A stretch of 64,000 nucleotides of DNA. It comes from Subtercola boreus. Its GTDB lineage: Bacteria; Actinomycetota; Actinomycetes; Actinomycetales; Microbacteriaceae. The stretch's first letter is position 1; every line of letters starts with the position of its first letter. The stretch spans positions 1 to 64,000 of the forward strand of contig NZ_NBXA01000022.1 in assembly GCF_003399625.1 (NCBI RefSeq). The letters run 5' to 3'. The position numbers and the translations under genes are program-made. The notes beneath the pieces were generated by a model, which was given only the letters and a program-made list of their open reading frames with translations, was not told the DNA's origin and searched no databases. This document shows positions 36,775 through 44,886 of the stretch, piece after piece.

Positions 36775-37314
36775 ATGAGCGAACCCGTGCACGAACCCGC
36801 ACCCGAATCGGAATCGGAGACGAGCAAGCTCGAACGCAACTGGACCGAATTGCTGCAGGAGCTTCGCGTCATCCAGACGGGCACCCAGATCCTCACCGGA
36901 TTCCTGCTCACCCTCCCGTTCCAGGCACAGTTCCCGTCGCTCACGCCCTTCCAGAGAACCCTGTATCTCTGTCTCGTCATCGGAGCGGCCCTGGCCACCG
37001 CCCTCGCGCTCGCACCGGTGAGCGTGCACCGGGCTCTCTTCCGGCTCGGCGACAAGCGCCAGATCGTCGATACCGGCAACGGCCTGGCCATCGTCACTCT
37101 GGCGGTGGTCGCACTCGTGCTCACCGGAACGATAACCTTCGTCTTCGACGTGGTGGTCGGTGACACGGCTGCGCTGGTGGTCGGCAGTGCGGCCCTGGTC
37201 GTGCTCGCCTCCCTCTGGGTGGTTCTGCCGCTCAGGGTGAGGTCGCGTGGAAGAACGGCGAACAGCGGTTCCGGTCACGACGGGACCGGGCACAGCGGAA
37301 CCGGGCGCACGTGA
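36775..37314 (+). CDS. DUF6328 family membrane protein
   Basis: This 179-residue protein has an acidic N-terminus, an amphipathic NWTELLQELRVIQTGTQIL segment and four hydrophobic helices (ending about residue 155). The first block followed by FLLTLPFQAQF matches the DUF6328 family, common in actinobacteria and of unknown function. A Gly/Thr/His-rich tail is encoded by a 15 bp tandem repeat just before the stop. The next gene, yihY-like, overlaps by 4 bp, so both membrane proteins are made together. Confidence 0.85.
   Translation: MSEPVHEPAPESESETSKLERNWTELLQELRVIQTGTQILTGFLLTLPFQAQFPSLTPFQRTLYLCLVIGAALATALALAPVSVHRALFRLGDKRQIVDTGNGLAIVTLAVVALVLTGTITFVFDVVVGDTAALVVGSAALVVLASLWVVLPLRVRSRGRTANSGSGHDGTGHSGTGRT
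37267..37311 (+). repeat. 15-bp tandem repeat at the DUF6328 3' end (3 copies)
   Basis: Three in-frame 15 bp units (37267-37281, 37282-37296, 37297-37311) encode GSGHD, GTGHS and GTGRT directly before the stop codon. The start of the next gene lies in the same bases. Confidence 0.8.
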
Positions 37315-38393
37315 GCGCCGACGACGACGTGCTGAACCCTCTCGCCGGCCTCACCAAGCCCGGACTCCGCGAACGGAGCAGCCACGCCGAGTACCGTGAG
37401 CTCGACCGGCACGCGCTGCTCTACGCCGCCCGACGCACGTATCACGGGTTCATCCTGCACCGTGGCATCGATTCGGGCGCCGCCCTCACTTTCTACTCGG
37501 CACTCGCGCTCTTCCCCTCCGTGCTGGCCATCGTGTCGATCGTCAGCCTCCTCGACCCGGAGGGCGACGTGGTGAAGGTCATCCTGAGCGTCATCGACTC
37601 GTTCGTGCCCGAGGCCACCCTGCAGACCACCCGGCTCGCCCTCGAGCAGTTCACCCGGACGCCGGATCCGGTCATCCCGCTCGTCGCCGGCATCGCCCTC
37701 ACGATCTGGACGGTCGCGAGCTACGCCACGGCCTTCGGGCGGATGGTGAACGGTATCTACGAGATCGAGGAGGGCCGACGCTTCTTCAAGCTGCGCATCC
37801 TGATGCTGGTCGAGTCGCTCGCCCTGATCGTGATGCTCTTCGTGATCGCCATCACGGTCATCGTCACCCCCGATGTGGCGCGCACCATCGTGAACTCCCT
37901 GCACTGGCCACCGCTCGCCGCCGATGTCTGGAACGTGCTGAAGTGGCCGTTGCTCGCAGCCTTCGCCGTGTTCACCGTCATCGTGCTCTACTACGGCACG
38001 CCGAACATCAGGCGGCGCCGGGTGCGCTGGCTCTCGCTGGGCGCCGGCTTCTCGATCGCCGCCTGGGCCCTGACCACCGCCGCCTACTCGATCTACGTGG
38101 CGCATTTCGCCTCGTACGACAGGTTCTACGGGCTGCTCGGCGGGGCGATCCTCACCCTGGTCTGGCTCTTCCTCTCCAACCTCGTGCTGGTGGTCGGTGT
38201 GGAGGTGGATGCCGAACTCACCCGGGCCCGGGAACTCCTGAAGGGCGTCGAGGCCGAGCAGGTCATCCCGGTGATCCCCCGCGACGAGCAGCGGAACGCC
38301 ATCCTCGCCAGGCGCATGCACCAGGACATCAGCGAGGGCCGCGCCATCCGCGCCCGCGCCATGGAACTCGCCGACCCCGACTACGAGATCTGA
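37311..38393 (+). CDS. YihY/virulence factor BrkB family membrane protein
   Basis: This 360-residue protein has six hydrophobic helices with YihY signatures: DSGAALTFYSALALFPSVL (about 54-72), the TVASYATAFGRMVNGIYE block, the middle WPLLAAFAVFTVIVLYYGTP, the RWLSLGAGFSIAAWALTT block and, near the end, YGLLGGAILTLVWLFLSN. The family is widespread and the function is not settled; it is not ribonuclease BN as once annotated. The charged C-terminus is cytoplasmic. The GTG start overlaps the upstream DUF6328 gene. It is convergent with aspA. Confidence 0.9.
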   Translation: MSADDDVLNPLAGLTKPGLRERSSHAEYRELDRHALLYAARRTYHGFILHRGIDSGAALTFYSALALFPSVLAIVSIVSLLDPEGDVVKVILSVIDSFVPEATLQTTRLALEQFTRTPDPVIPLVAGIALTIWTVASYATAFGRMVNGIYEIEEGRRFFKLRILMLVESLALIVMLFVIAITVIVTPDVARTIVNSLHWPPLAADVWNVLKWPLLAAFAVFTVIVLYYGTPNIRRRRVRWLSLGAGFSIAAWALTTAAYSIYVAHFASYDRFYGLLGGAILTLVWLFLSNLVLVVGVEVDAELTRARELLKGVEAEQVIPVIPRDEQRNAILARRMHQDISEGRAIRARAMELADPDYEI

Positions 38394-38428
38394 GAGACAG
38401 ACATCGGCGGGCGGAGGCAGGAACGGGG

Positions 38429-39946
38429 TCAGTCGAGGTCGGGCTCGCCGGGGTTCATCACGGCCTCGGCGTCGGCGGCGATCACCGGGATGGAGCTGGT
38501 GATCGTCTCGAGGCCCGAGAGCCGCGCGGGCGAGAGCAGCTTCGTCACACGCTCGCGGGTCATCAGGTCGGCCTCCACAACGAGGTCGGCGATGTTCCGG
38601 CCGGTCAGCAGGGCCGTCTTGGCCAGGGCGGATGAGGCGGAGTAGCCGATGTACGGAGTGAGCGCGGTCACCACACCCACAGACGTGGAGACGAGCCGGT
38701 CGAGCCGGTCGACGTTCGCCGTGATGCCGTCGACGCAGTTCACGCGGAGCGTATGACAGCCCTGCGTCATCCAGGCGACGCTCTGCAACAGCGAGTGCGC
38801 GATGACGGGCTCGAAGGCGTTCAGCTGCAACTGGCCGCCCTCGGCTGCCATGGTCACCGTGAGGTCGGCGCCGGCGACCGAGAACGCTATCTGGTTGACG
38901 ACCTCCGGGATGACGGGGTTCACCTTGCCCGGCATGATGCTCGACCCGGCCTGGCGTGCCGGCAGGTTGATCTCACCGAAACCGGCCTGCGGGCCGCTCG
39001 AGAGCAGCCGGAGGTCGTTGCAGATCTTCGACAGCTTGATGGCGGAGCGCTTCAGGATGCCCGACACGGTCATGAAGACACCGGCGTCGCTCGTCGCCTC
39101 GATGAGGTCGGGAGCCGTGACGTACTCGAACCCGGTCAGCTCACGGAGGTGCCACCTGGCGCGCTCGGCATACCGCGGATCGGCGGTGATGCCGGTGCCG
39201 ATGGCGGTCGCCCCGAGGTTGATCTCCCAGAGCAGGGGAACCGTCTCGGTCATGCGGGCGTTGTCCTCGCCGAGGGTCGTGGCGAAGCCGTGGAACTCCT
39301 GGCCGAGGGTCATCGGCACGGCATCCTGAAGCTGGGTGCGACCGATCTTCAGAACGTCGTTGAACTCGAGCCCCTTCTTCGCGAAACTGGCGCGGAGCAG
39401 CTCGTGCTCGGCGATCAGGTCGTTCAGCCCGAAGCCGACGGCCAGCTTCACCGCGGTCGGGTAGACGTCGTTCGTGCTCTGGCTGCGGTTCACGTCGTCA
39501 AGCGGGTGCATCAGGTCGTAGCGGCCCTTGGCCTCGCCCATCAGTTCCAGCGCGATGTTCGCGAGAACCTCGTTCGCGTTCATGTTCGTCGATGTGCCGG
39601 CACCGCCCTGGATGACGCCCACCACGAACTGGTCGTGGAACGAACCCGCCCGAACGAGCTTGCACGCCTCGTCGATGAAGCGCGCCTTCTCAGGGTCGAG
39701 CACGCCCAGTTCGGCGTTCGCGCGAGCGGCGGCCTGCTTGACGATCACGAGGGCGTCAACGAGGTCGGAGTAGACCGAGATGGGCCGCCTCGAGATGGGG
39801 AAGTTCTCGAGCGCCCGGGCCGTGTGGATGCCCCAGTAGGCCTCGAAGGGGATCTCGACCGACCCGAGCGAATCGGTCTCGGTGCGGGTGGCGGAATCGG
39901 TGCGGGTGGCGGTCTCTTCTTCGATGATCTCTGGCACCCGCACCAC
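38429..39946 (-). CDS. aspA: Aspartate ammonia-lyase
   Basis: AspA (up to 505 residues) converts aspartate to fumarate and ammonia. The superfamily signature loop GSSIMPGKVNP, with the catalytic Ser, is intact, and TSTNMNANEVLAN, GRTQLQDAVP and the N-terminal TRTETDSLGSVEIP are the expected blocks. The frame allows GTG starts at 39946 and 39937; TACTGT ends 7 nt before the latter, so a leaderless mRNA starting there is possible. The N-terminus holds a small duplication (ATRTDSATRTETDS). ALDH ends 10 bp upstream on the same strand and may be co-transcribed. Confidence 0.94.
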   Translation of the reverse strand: MVRVPEIIEEETATRTDSATRTETDSLGSVEIPFEAYWGIHTARALENFPISRRPISVYSDLVDALVIVKQAAARANAELGVLDPEKARFIDEACKLVRAGSFHDQFVVGVIQGGAGTSTNMNANEVLANIALELMGEAKGRYDLMHPLDDVNRSQSTNDVYPTAVKLAVGFGLNDLIAEHELLRASFAKKGLEFNDVLKIGRTQLQDAVPMTLGQEFHGFATTLGEDNARMTETVPLLWEINLGATAIGTGITADPRYAERARWHLRELTGFEYVTAPDLIEATSDAGVFMTVSGILKRSAIKLSKICNDLRLLSSGPQAGFGEINLPARQAGSSIMPGKVNPVIPEVVNQIAFSVAGADLTVTMAAEGGQLQLNAFEPVIAHSLLQSVAWMTQGCHTLRVNCVDGITANVDRLDRLVSTSVGVVTALTPYIGYSASSALAKTALLTGRNIADLVVEADLMTRERVTKLLSPARLSGLETITSSIPVIAADAEAVMNPGEPDLD

Positions 39947-39956
39947 AGTACTCGCG

Positions 39957-41363
39957 CTAGGTCAGTCTTCTGAGGAATCCACGGATGAACGCATCTTTCT
40001 TCTGCGTGAAGGGCGGATACACCAGATTGAACGTGTCGGGCTTCAGAATCTTGCTCAGCACGGCCTTCTCGTGACTGAACACTGCGACGCTCCTCTCCCC
40101 GTGGTACGACCCCATGCCGCTCTGCCCGACCCCGCCGAACGGCAGGTCGGCCACGAGCAGGTGCGCCGCAGGAACGTTGAACGACACGGCTCCCGACGAC
40201 GTCCGGGTGAGCAGGGCGCGCCGCGCCTTCTTCGAATTCGTGAAGGCATAGAGCGCCAGCGGCTTCTCCCCGGCGTTGATGAAGGCGATCGCGTCCGTGA
40301 GGGAGTCAGCGGTGACGATCGGCAGCAGCGGCCCGAAGATCTCCGCGGCCATCACCGGGGAGTCCCGGCGGACGCCCGAGATCACAGTCGGGGCGATGTA
40401 GCGGGTGCGGGCATCCGACTCGCCGCCCGCAACGATCCGCTCACTGCCCTGAATGCCGTCGAGGAGCCCGGTGAGGCGTTCGAACTGCGCGTCGTTCACG
40501 ATGCGACCGTAGCTGTCGCTGGTCGCCGGGTCGGCGCCGTAGAACTCCTCGATGACCGTGACGAGCAGCGGCTCCAGGCGCCGGGCGATGGCGGCGGTCG
40601 TGAGCACGTAGTCCGGTGCGACGCAGGTCTGCCCGGCGTTCATGAACTTGCCCCAGGCGAGCCGGTGGGCCACTGCTTCCAGGTCGACGGTGTCATCGAT
40701 GTAGGCCGGGCTCTTTCCGCCGAGCTCGAGGGTGACAGGCGTGAGGTTCTTCGCGGCGGCCTCCAGCACGATGCGACCGACCCGCGCGTTGCCGGTGTAG
40801 AAGATGTGGTCGAACCGCTCCGCGAGGAGCTCGGTGGTCTCGGGCACTCCGCCCTCCACCACGGCGACCGCGCGGTTGTCGAGGTAGCGCGCGAAGAGCC
40901 GGGCGAACACCGCGGATGTCGCGGGCGCGAGCTCGCTCGGCTTCGCCACGACCGCGTTGCCGGCTGCCAGGGCCCCGATGATCGGTACCAGCAGCAGCTG
41001 CACGGGATAGTTCCACGGCGCGATGACGAGAACGACCCCGAGCGGCTCCTTGACGGTGTACGCCGACGCCGGGGCGATCAGGAGAGGTGTGCGCACCCGC
41101 TTCGGCCGGAGCCAGCGGCGGAGGTTGGCGATCGTGTAGTCGAGCTCCGCGATCACGAACCCGATCTCGGTGAGCTGGGCCTCGGCCGGATTCTTGCGGA
41201 GATCCGCCACCAGCGCCGCCTCGATCTCGGCTGTCCGCTCGATCAGCAGGGACCGCATCGCCTTCAACGCCTTCAGGCGCCAGGCATACGGCTTGGTGAT
41301 GCCTCGATCGAACGACGAACGCAGGCTGCTGACGATCTCTGAGGGGGAAGCACCGGTGCTCAT
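39957..41363 (-). CDS. Aldehyde dehydrogenase family protein (class 3-like)
   Basis: This 468-residue enzyme has the nucleophile Cys in NAGQTCVAPDY, the general base Glu in VTLELGGKSPAYID, and the cofactor-binding PWNYPVQLLL and KPSELAP blocks. The short length and the C-terminal hydrophobic region (LVYPPFTQKKDAFIRGFLRR) resemble class 3/fatty-aldehyde dehydrogenases. The substrate is unknown. TACGAT ends 6 nt before the ATG; GAGAGG between could also act as a ribosome site. It precedes aspA on the same strand and follows the esterase gene. Confidence 0.9.
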   Translation of the reverse strand: MSTGASPSEIVSSLRSSFDRGITKPYAWRLKALKAMRSLLIERTAEIEAALVADLRKNPAEAQLTEIGFVIAELDYTIANLRRWLRPKRVRTPLLIAPASAYTVKEPLGVVLVIAPWNYPVQLLLVPIIGALAAGNAVVAKPSELAPATSAVFARLFARYLDNRAVAVVEGGVPETTELLAERFDHIFYTGNARVGRIVLEAAAKNLTPVTLELGGKSPAYIDDTVDLEAVAHRLAWGKFMNAGQTCVAPDYVLTTAAIARRLEPLLVTVIEEFYGADPATSDSYGRIVNDAQFERLTGLLDGIQGSERIVAGGESDARTRYIAPTVISGVRRDSPVMAAEIFGPLLPIVTADSLTDAIAFINAGEKPLALYAFTNSKKARRALLTRTSSGAVSFNVPAAHLLVADLPFGGVGQSGMGSYHGERSVAVFSHEKAVLSKILKPDTFNLVYPPFTQKKDAFIRGFLRRLT

Positions 41364-41369
41364 CCTCTC

Positions 41370-41375
41370 ATCGTA
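41370..41375 (-). promoter_or_regulatory. Predicted -10 element of the aldehyde dehydrogenase gene
   Basis: TACGAT on the minus strand ends 6 nt before ATG 41363. It lies in the 69 bp gap after the upstream esterase gene. Confidence 0.5.
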
Positions 41376-41432
41376 GGACGGTTCGCTCTGCAGGGGGCTG
41401 TGGATGCTCGGGACGCCGCCGCGCGGGAGCTC

Positions 41433-42872
41433 TCAGGCGTACCTCGGGGAGAACGTGAACCTCCGCCCGATCATCCGTTTCGCGTCGAACGGCGGCCACG
41501 CCACATCCGGACTGCCGTCGCGGGCGAACTGCGCCCACTGCTGCTGGATGCGCACGGCGAACTCCTCGAGGTCGCTCCAGAGCACGCCGCCGAGCATCGG
41601 CGAGCCGCGCCAGAACTCCTCGTCGGCCCAGACGAACGGCAGGTCGATGCAGTGGCACGCTCCCCACGGCGTTCCTTTCGGTCGCCAGTCGAACCGGTAG
41701 GTGAACACCCGCCCGCCGTTCTCGCTGAGGAGCCGTGCTAGAGCCAGCGCCGGGGCACCGAACACGCGCCGGGTCAGTCCTCCGGCAAGCGGCGCTGTAA
41801 CCGGTCGGAGGGCAGCGGATGCCCGAACCGCCCTGAGCGCCGGCACGCTGTCGAAGAACGGCGTGAAGTCGTCGCGGGTGTAGCCGACCAGAACGTCGAC
41901 GGCCGCGGCCCGGCGCGCCAGCCGCTCCTGACGTTCGGCCGCGGGTGCGACCGGCCATGCACCGGGCGTCGGCGCGAACGGCATGCCGATCGTGAGGCGG
42001 TCGCCAGTGAGGCCCCGGGGCGCCGCGAACTGCGCCGACAGCAGCTGCTCGGTGGTGGCGTCGACCGGCGACGTCTGCCCCAGCTCCCGCACGACGGCGG
42101 CGCCGAGCTGGGCTGCGATCGCTTCCCGCCCCCTGTTCAGGCCAAGCGGAGCGCTCTGCAGGATGACGCGGTTGTAGAACCCGTCGGCCTCGGGGATCGC
42201 GAGCAGTTCGACGATGGAGTCTGCTCCCGCGGACTGGCCGAACAGCGTGACGCGATCCGGGTCTCCGCCGAAGGCTGCGATGTTCTCGTGCACCCAGGCG
42301 AGTGCGGCGAGCTGGTCCTGCACGCCGAGGTTGGCCGGGGACACCCCCTCGATCGGCAGGTACCCGAACACACCGAGCCGGTAGTTGATGCCCACGACGA
42401 TCACGTTGCCGCTCTGCACAAGCCGGGTCGGTTCGTAGATCTCCCCTGCGCCGGAGCCGTTGACATAGGCCCCGCCGTGGATCCAGACCATCACCGGCAG
42501 CGGTTCGGCGGCGCTGCGCCGAGGCGCTTCGGCCGCAGCGGTTTCGGGCGCAGCGGTGTCGGGCGCCGTGATGTTCAGGAACAGGCAGTCCTCGCTCATC
42601 GGCGGCACGCGCTTCGGCAGGGCGAGCATGACCATGCCGAAGGTCGGTTGCGGACACATGGGCCCGTCGACCAGGGCATCGCGGACGCCCTCCCAGGCCC
42701 CCTCGGGCTGCGGCGCGCCGAACCGTTCCGCCCGGGCGTAGCGCACTCCACGGAAGTGCCGGATGCCGCCCTCCACCGAACCACGGAGCACACCCGGGCC
42801 CGTCTGCACGTCGACGCGCGGCGCGTCATCCGGAGCCGCGAGGAAGCCCGAGAGGGCCGTTCCGTCCGTCAT
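41433..42872 (-). CDS. Type B carboxylesterase/lipase family protein
   Basis: This 479-residue alpha/beta hydrolase has the carboxylesterase-B pattern: GGIRHFRGVRYARAERF, SEDCLFLNITAP, VMVWIHGGAYVNGSG (oxyanion hole), and the nucleophile elbow TLFGQSAGADS. The Glu and His of the triad should lie in the C-terminal half. Between the SEDCL block and IHGG there is a low-complexity insert made of Ala/Pro/Glu repeats (15 bp units near 42525-42570). It starts 3 nt after the NmrA-like gene, so the two are co-transcribed. Substrate unknown. Confidence 0.88.
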   Translation of the reverse strand: MTDGTALSGFLAAPDDAPRVDVQTGPGVLRGSVEGGIRHFRGVRYARAERFGAPQPEGAWEGVRDALVDGPMCPQPTFGMVMLALPKRVPPMSEDCLFLNITAPDTAAPETAAAEAPRRSAAEPLPVMVWIHGGAYVNGSGAGEIYEPTRLVQSGNVIVVGINYRLGVFGYLPIEGVSPANLGVQDQLAALAWVHENIAAFGGDPDRVTLFGQSAGADSIVELLAIPEADGFYNRVILQSAPLGLNRGREAIAAQLGAAVVRELGQTSPVDATTEQLLSAQFAAPRGLTGDRLTIGMPFAPTPGAWPVAPAAERQERLARRAAAVDVLVGYTRDDFTPFFDSVPALRAVRASAALRPVTAPLAGGLTRRVFGAPALALARLLSENGGRVFTYRFDWRPKGTPWGACHCIDLPFVWADEEFWRGSPMLGGVLWSDLEEFAVRIQQQWAQFARDGSPDVAWPPFDAKRMIGRRFTFSPRYA

Positions 42873-42875
42873 CGC

Positions 42876-43760
42876 TCAGCGCCCCGCCAGCACGTCTTCG
42901 AGGGTGCGCGGGGCCCTTCCGGTCAGTCGTTCGACGTCGCCCGAGATTGCAGCCAGCTCGCCGTCGCGGATGCCCGTGTAGGTGCTCACCCAGGCATCGA
43001 CCATGAACGCCGGGGCGTCGAAGTGCGCCCGTGAGGCATAGGCCTCCTCGACGGTCTCGTCGACGAAGCTCAGCGCGCGTCCGGTGACGGCCGAGGCGCG
43101 GCTGGCGACCTCCGCGAAGCTCAGCGTCTCGCCGCCGGTGAGGGCGTAGACCGCGCCGCGATGGGCGGCCGGATCGAGAAGCACCTTCGCCGCGACATCC
43201 GCCACGTCGTCGCGGGCGACCGCAGCCATGCGGCCCTCGCCCGCCGGCCCCCGGATGACTCCCTTCTCATCGGCCCACTGCGGCAGCAGGTCGAGGTAGA
43301 AGTTGTCGCGGAGGAACGTGAAGTCGAGGCCGCTCTGCCGGATCACCTCCTCCGTCTCGCCATGGTCGCGTGCGAGCGTGAAGCTCGCGTCGGGGCCGGC
43401 GCCGACGAAGGAGGTGTAGACGATGTGGTCGACGCCCGCCTCGATCGCCGACTGCACGAACTGCACGTGCTCGGCGACCCGGTCGGTGGATTCCGCTGCC
43501 GACACCATGAACAGCACATCGACACCCTCGAGCGCCTGCCGCGCCGCGTGCGGATCGCCGTACTCGGTCACACCGACGGTGACGTCGAGCGAGTCGAACG
43601 CGGGTGCCCGGCTGGCGTCGCGGACGATCATCCGGAAGGCCCGGCCAACCGCGTCGAGACGCTGCGCGACACCCCCACCGATGCGGCCGGTGGCCCCGGT
43701 CACGGCGATCACGGGCAGCGTGGAAGAGGACGAGAGGTCGGACACCGGAAGATCTGTCAT
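42876..43760 (-). CDS. NmrA-like NAD(P)-binding protein (azoreductase/quinone reductase type)
   Basis: This is a 294-residue atypical SDR. The glycine motif is VTGATGRIGGGVAQRL (about residues 20-35), with no catalytic Tyr-x-x-x-Lys, as in NmrA/QOR2 proteins. Further blocks are VDVLFMVSA, DHIVYTSFVGAG, TFLRDNFYLDLLPQW and DVADVAAKVL. Members reduce quinones or sense the NAD(P)H ratio. TAGGGT ends 6 nt before the ATG, so the mRNA may be leaderless; that TAG is also the stop codon of the upstream Gfo/Idh/MocA gene. The esterase gene follows closely. Confidence 0.87.
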   Translation of the reverse strand: MTDLPVSDLSSSSTLPVIAVTGATGRIGGGVAQRLDAVGRAFRMIVRDASRAPAFDSLDVTVGVTEYGDPHAARQALEGVDVLFMVSAAESTDRVAEHVQFVQSAIEAGVDHIVYTSFVGAGPDASFTLARDHGETEEVIRQSGLDFTFLRDNFYLDLLPQWADEKGVIRGPAGEGRMAAVARDDVADVAAKVLLDPAAHRGAVYALTGGETLSFAEVASRASAVTGRALSFVDETVEEAYASRAHFDAPAFMVDAWVSTYTGIRDGELAAISGDVERLTGRAPRTLEDVLAGR

Positions 43761-43766
43761 GCAGAA

Positions 43767-43772
43767 ACCCTA
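43767..43772 (-). promoter_or_regulatory. Predicted -10 element of the NmrA-like gene (overlaps upstream stop)
   Basis: TAGGGT ends 6 nt before ATG 43760. Its first three bases are the TAG stop codon of the upstream oxidoreductase gene. Confidence 0.55.
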
Positions 43773-44831
43773 GACGCTGGCCGCCTCACGGTGCACCTGC
43801 TCGATCAGACCGATCACCCGGAGCGCATCGCGCGGATCCACCGGCAGCGGTCCGCCTGAGGCCAGCGCCTCACCGAGCAGCCGGTAGAAGCCGGAATAGT
43901 CGCCCCGCTCGGGTTCGACGGCCACGGGTCCGGGGTCACCGTCGACACCGAGCACTCCCCAGGCGGAGGGCGGTTCGACACCGAACCCCGCGTCGGTCGG
44001 GAGTGCACCACCCTTCAGCGCGGCCTCCTGCCCATCGAGGCCCCACTTCGTGTACGCCGTCTGAGGCGTCAGAACGTGGAACCGGTTGCCCTTCTGGGCG
44101 GCCAGGGAGTTCATCCACAGATGACTGGTCACGCCCGAATCGTGCCGGAGCACGAGGAACGCATCGTCGGGAGCACTCGAGCGCGGGTGGCGGGTCGCCA
44201 GCTCGGCATGGGCGACGACCGCCGGGCCGAACAGGTCGAGTGCCTGGTCGATGAGGTGGGTGCCGAGGTCGAAGAGAATGCCGCCGCCCTGAAGAACCGT
44301 CGCCTCGGCCTTCCACGAGCGGGCGCCTTCGGGCTTGAACCACTCGAAGCGCGACTCGAAACGGCTCACCCCGGCGAGGCGTCCGTCGCCGATCAGTTTC
44401 GCCAGCGTCAGGTAGTCGGCGTCGAAACGCCGGTTCTGGAACACGGTCAGGGGCACGCCGCGCTCCGCGGCGAGGGCGATGAGCTCCTCTCCCTCTTCCG
44501 TGTTCACGACGAACGGCTTGTCGACGAGCACGGCGATCCCCGCTTCGATGGCCGTCCGCGCCAGGCCGTGGTGGCTGGCCGGGGGCGTGCCGATCACCAC
44601 GAGGTCGATGTCATCCGGCGCCTCGAACAGCTCTGCCGCGCTCGAGAGGATGCGGGCATCCGGATGCAGCCGCCGGGCCTCGGCCTGCCGGGACTCATCC
44701 CCGGTGACGATGACACGGAGCGCGAAGGCGTCGTCTGCCTCGAGGAAGGGCGCGTGGAACACCCGCCCGGAGAGCCCGAAGCCCAACAGGGCGGTGCGGA
44801 TCGGCTGGCTGCGCGGAGCGAGATGATTCAT
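43770..44831 (-). CDS. Gfo/Idh/MocA family oxidoreductase
   Basis: This 353-residue NAD(P)-dependent sugar or polyol oxidoreductase has the N-terminal motif ALLGFGLSGRVFHAPF. The catalytic Lys motif VDKPFVVNTEEG (EKP-equivalent) is at about 112-123, and GGGILFDLGTHLIDQALDLF carries the GG-x-x-x-D-x-G-x-H block. This resembles the YvaA/scyllo-inositol dehydrogenase subgroup, but the substrate is not fixed by sequence. TAGTGT ends 6 nt before the ATG. It is divergent from an MFS gene, with an inverted repeat GGGAA/TTCCC between. Confidence 0.9.
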   Translation of the reverse strand: MNHLAPRSQPIRTALLGFGLSGRVFHAPFLEADDAFALRVIVTGDESRQAEARRLHPDARILSSAAELFEAPDDIDLVVIGTPPASHHGLARTAIEAGIAVLVDKPFVVNTEEGEELIALAAERGVPLTVFQNRRFDADYLTLAKLIGDGRLAGVSRFESRFEWFKPEGARSWKAEATVLQGGGILFDLGTHLIDQALDLFGPAVVAHAELATRHPRSSAPDDAFLVLRHDSGVTSHLWMNSLAAQKGNRFHVLTPQTAYTKWGLDGQEAALKGGALPTDAGFGVEPPSAWGVLGVDGDPGPVAVEPERGDYSGFYRLLGEALASGGPLPVDPRDALRVIGLIEQVHREAASV

Positions 44832-44837
44832 GTACCA

Positions 44838-44843
44838 ACACTA
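44838..44843 (-). promoter_or_regulatory. Predicted -10 element of the Gfo/Idh/MocA gene (leaderless start)
   Basis: TAGTGT on the minus strand ends 6 nt before ATG 44831. Beyond it, GGGAA (44850-44854) and TTCCC (44866-44870) form an inverted repeat centred between this gene and the divergent MFS gene, a possible operator. Confidence 0.55.
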
Positions 44844-44886
44844 ACCAGTTGGGAATACCCAGCCCGTTCCCAGCGTTCTGTTGGCA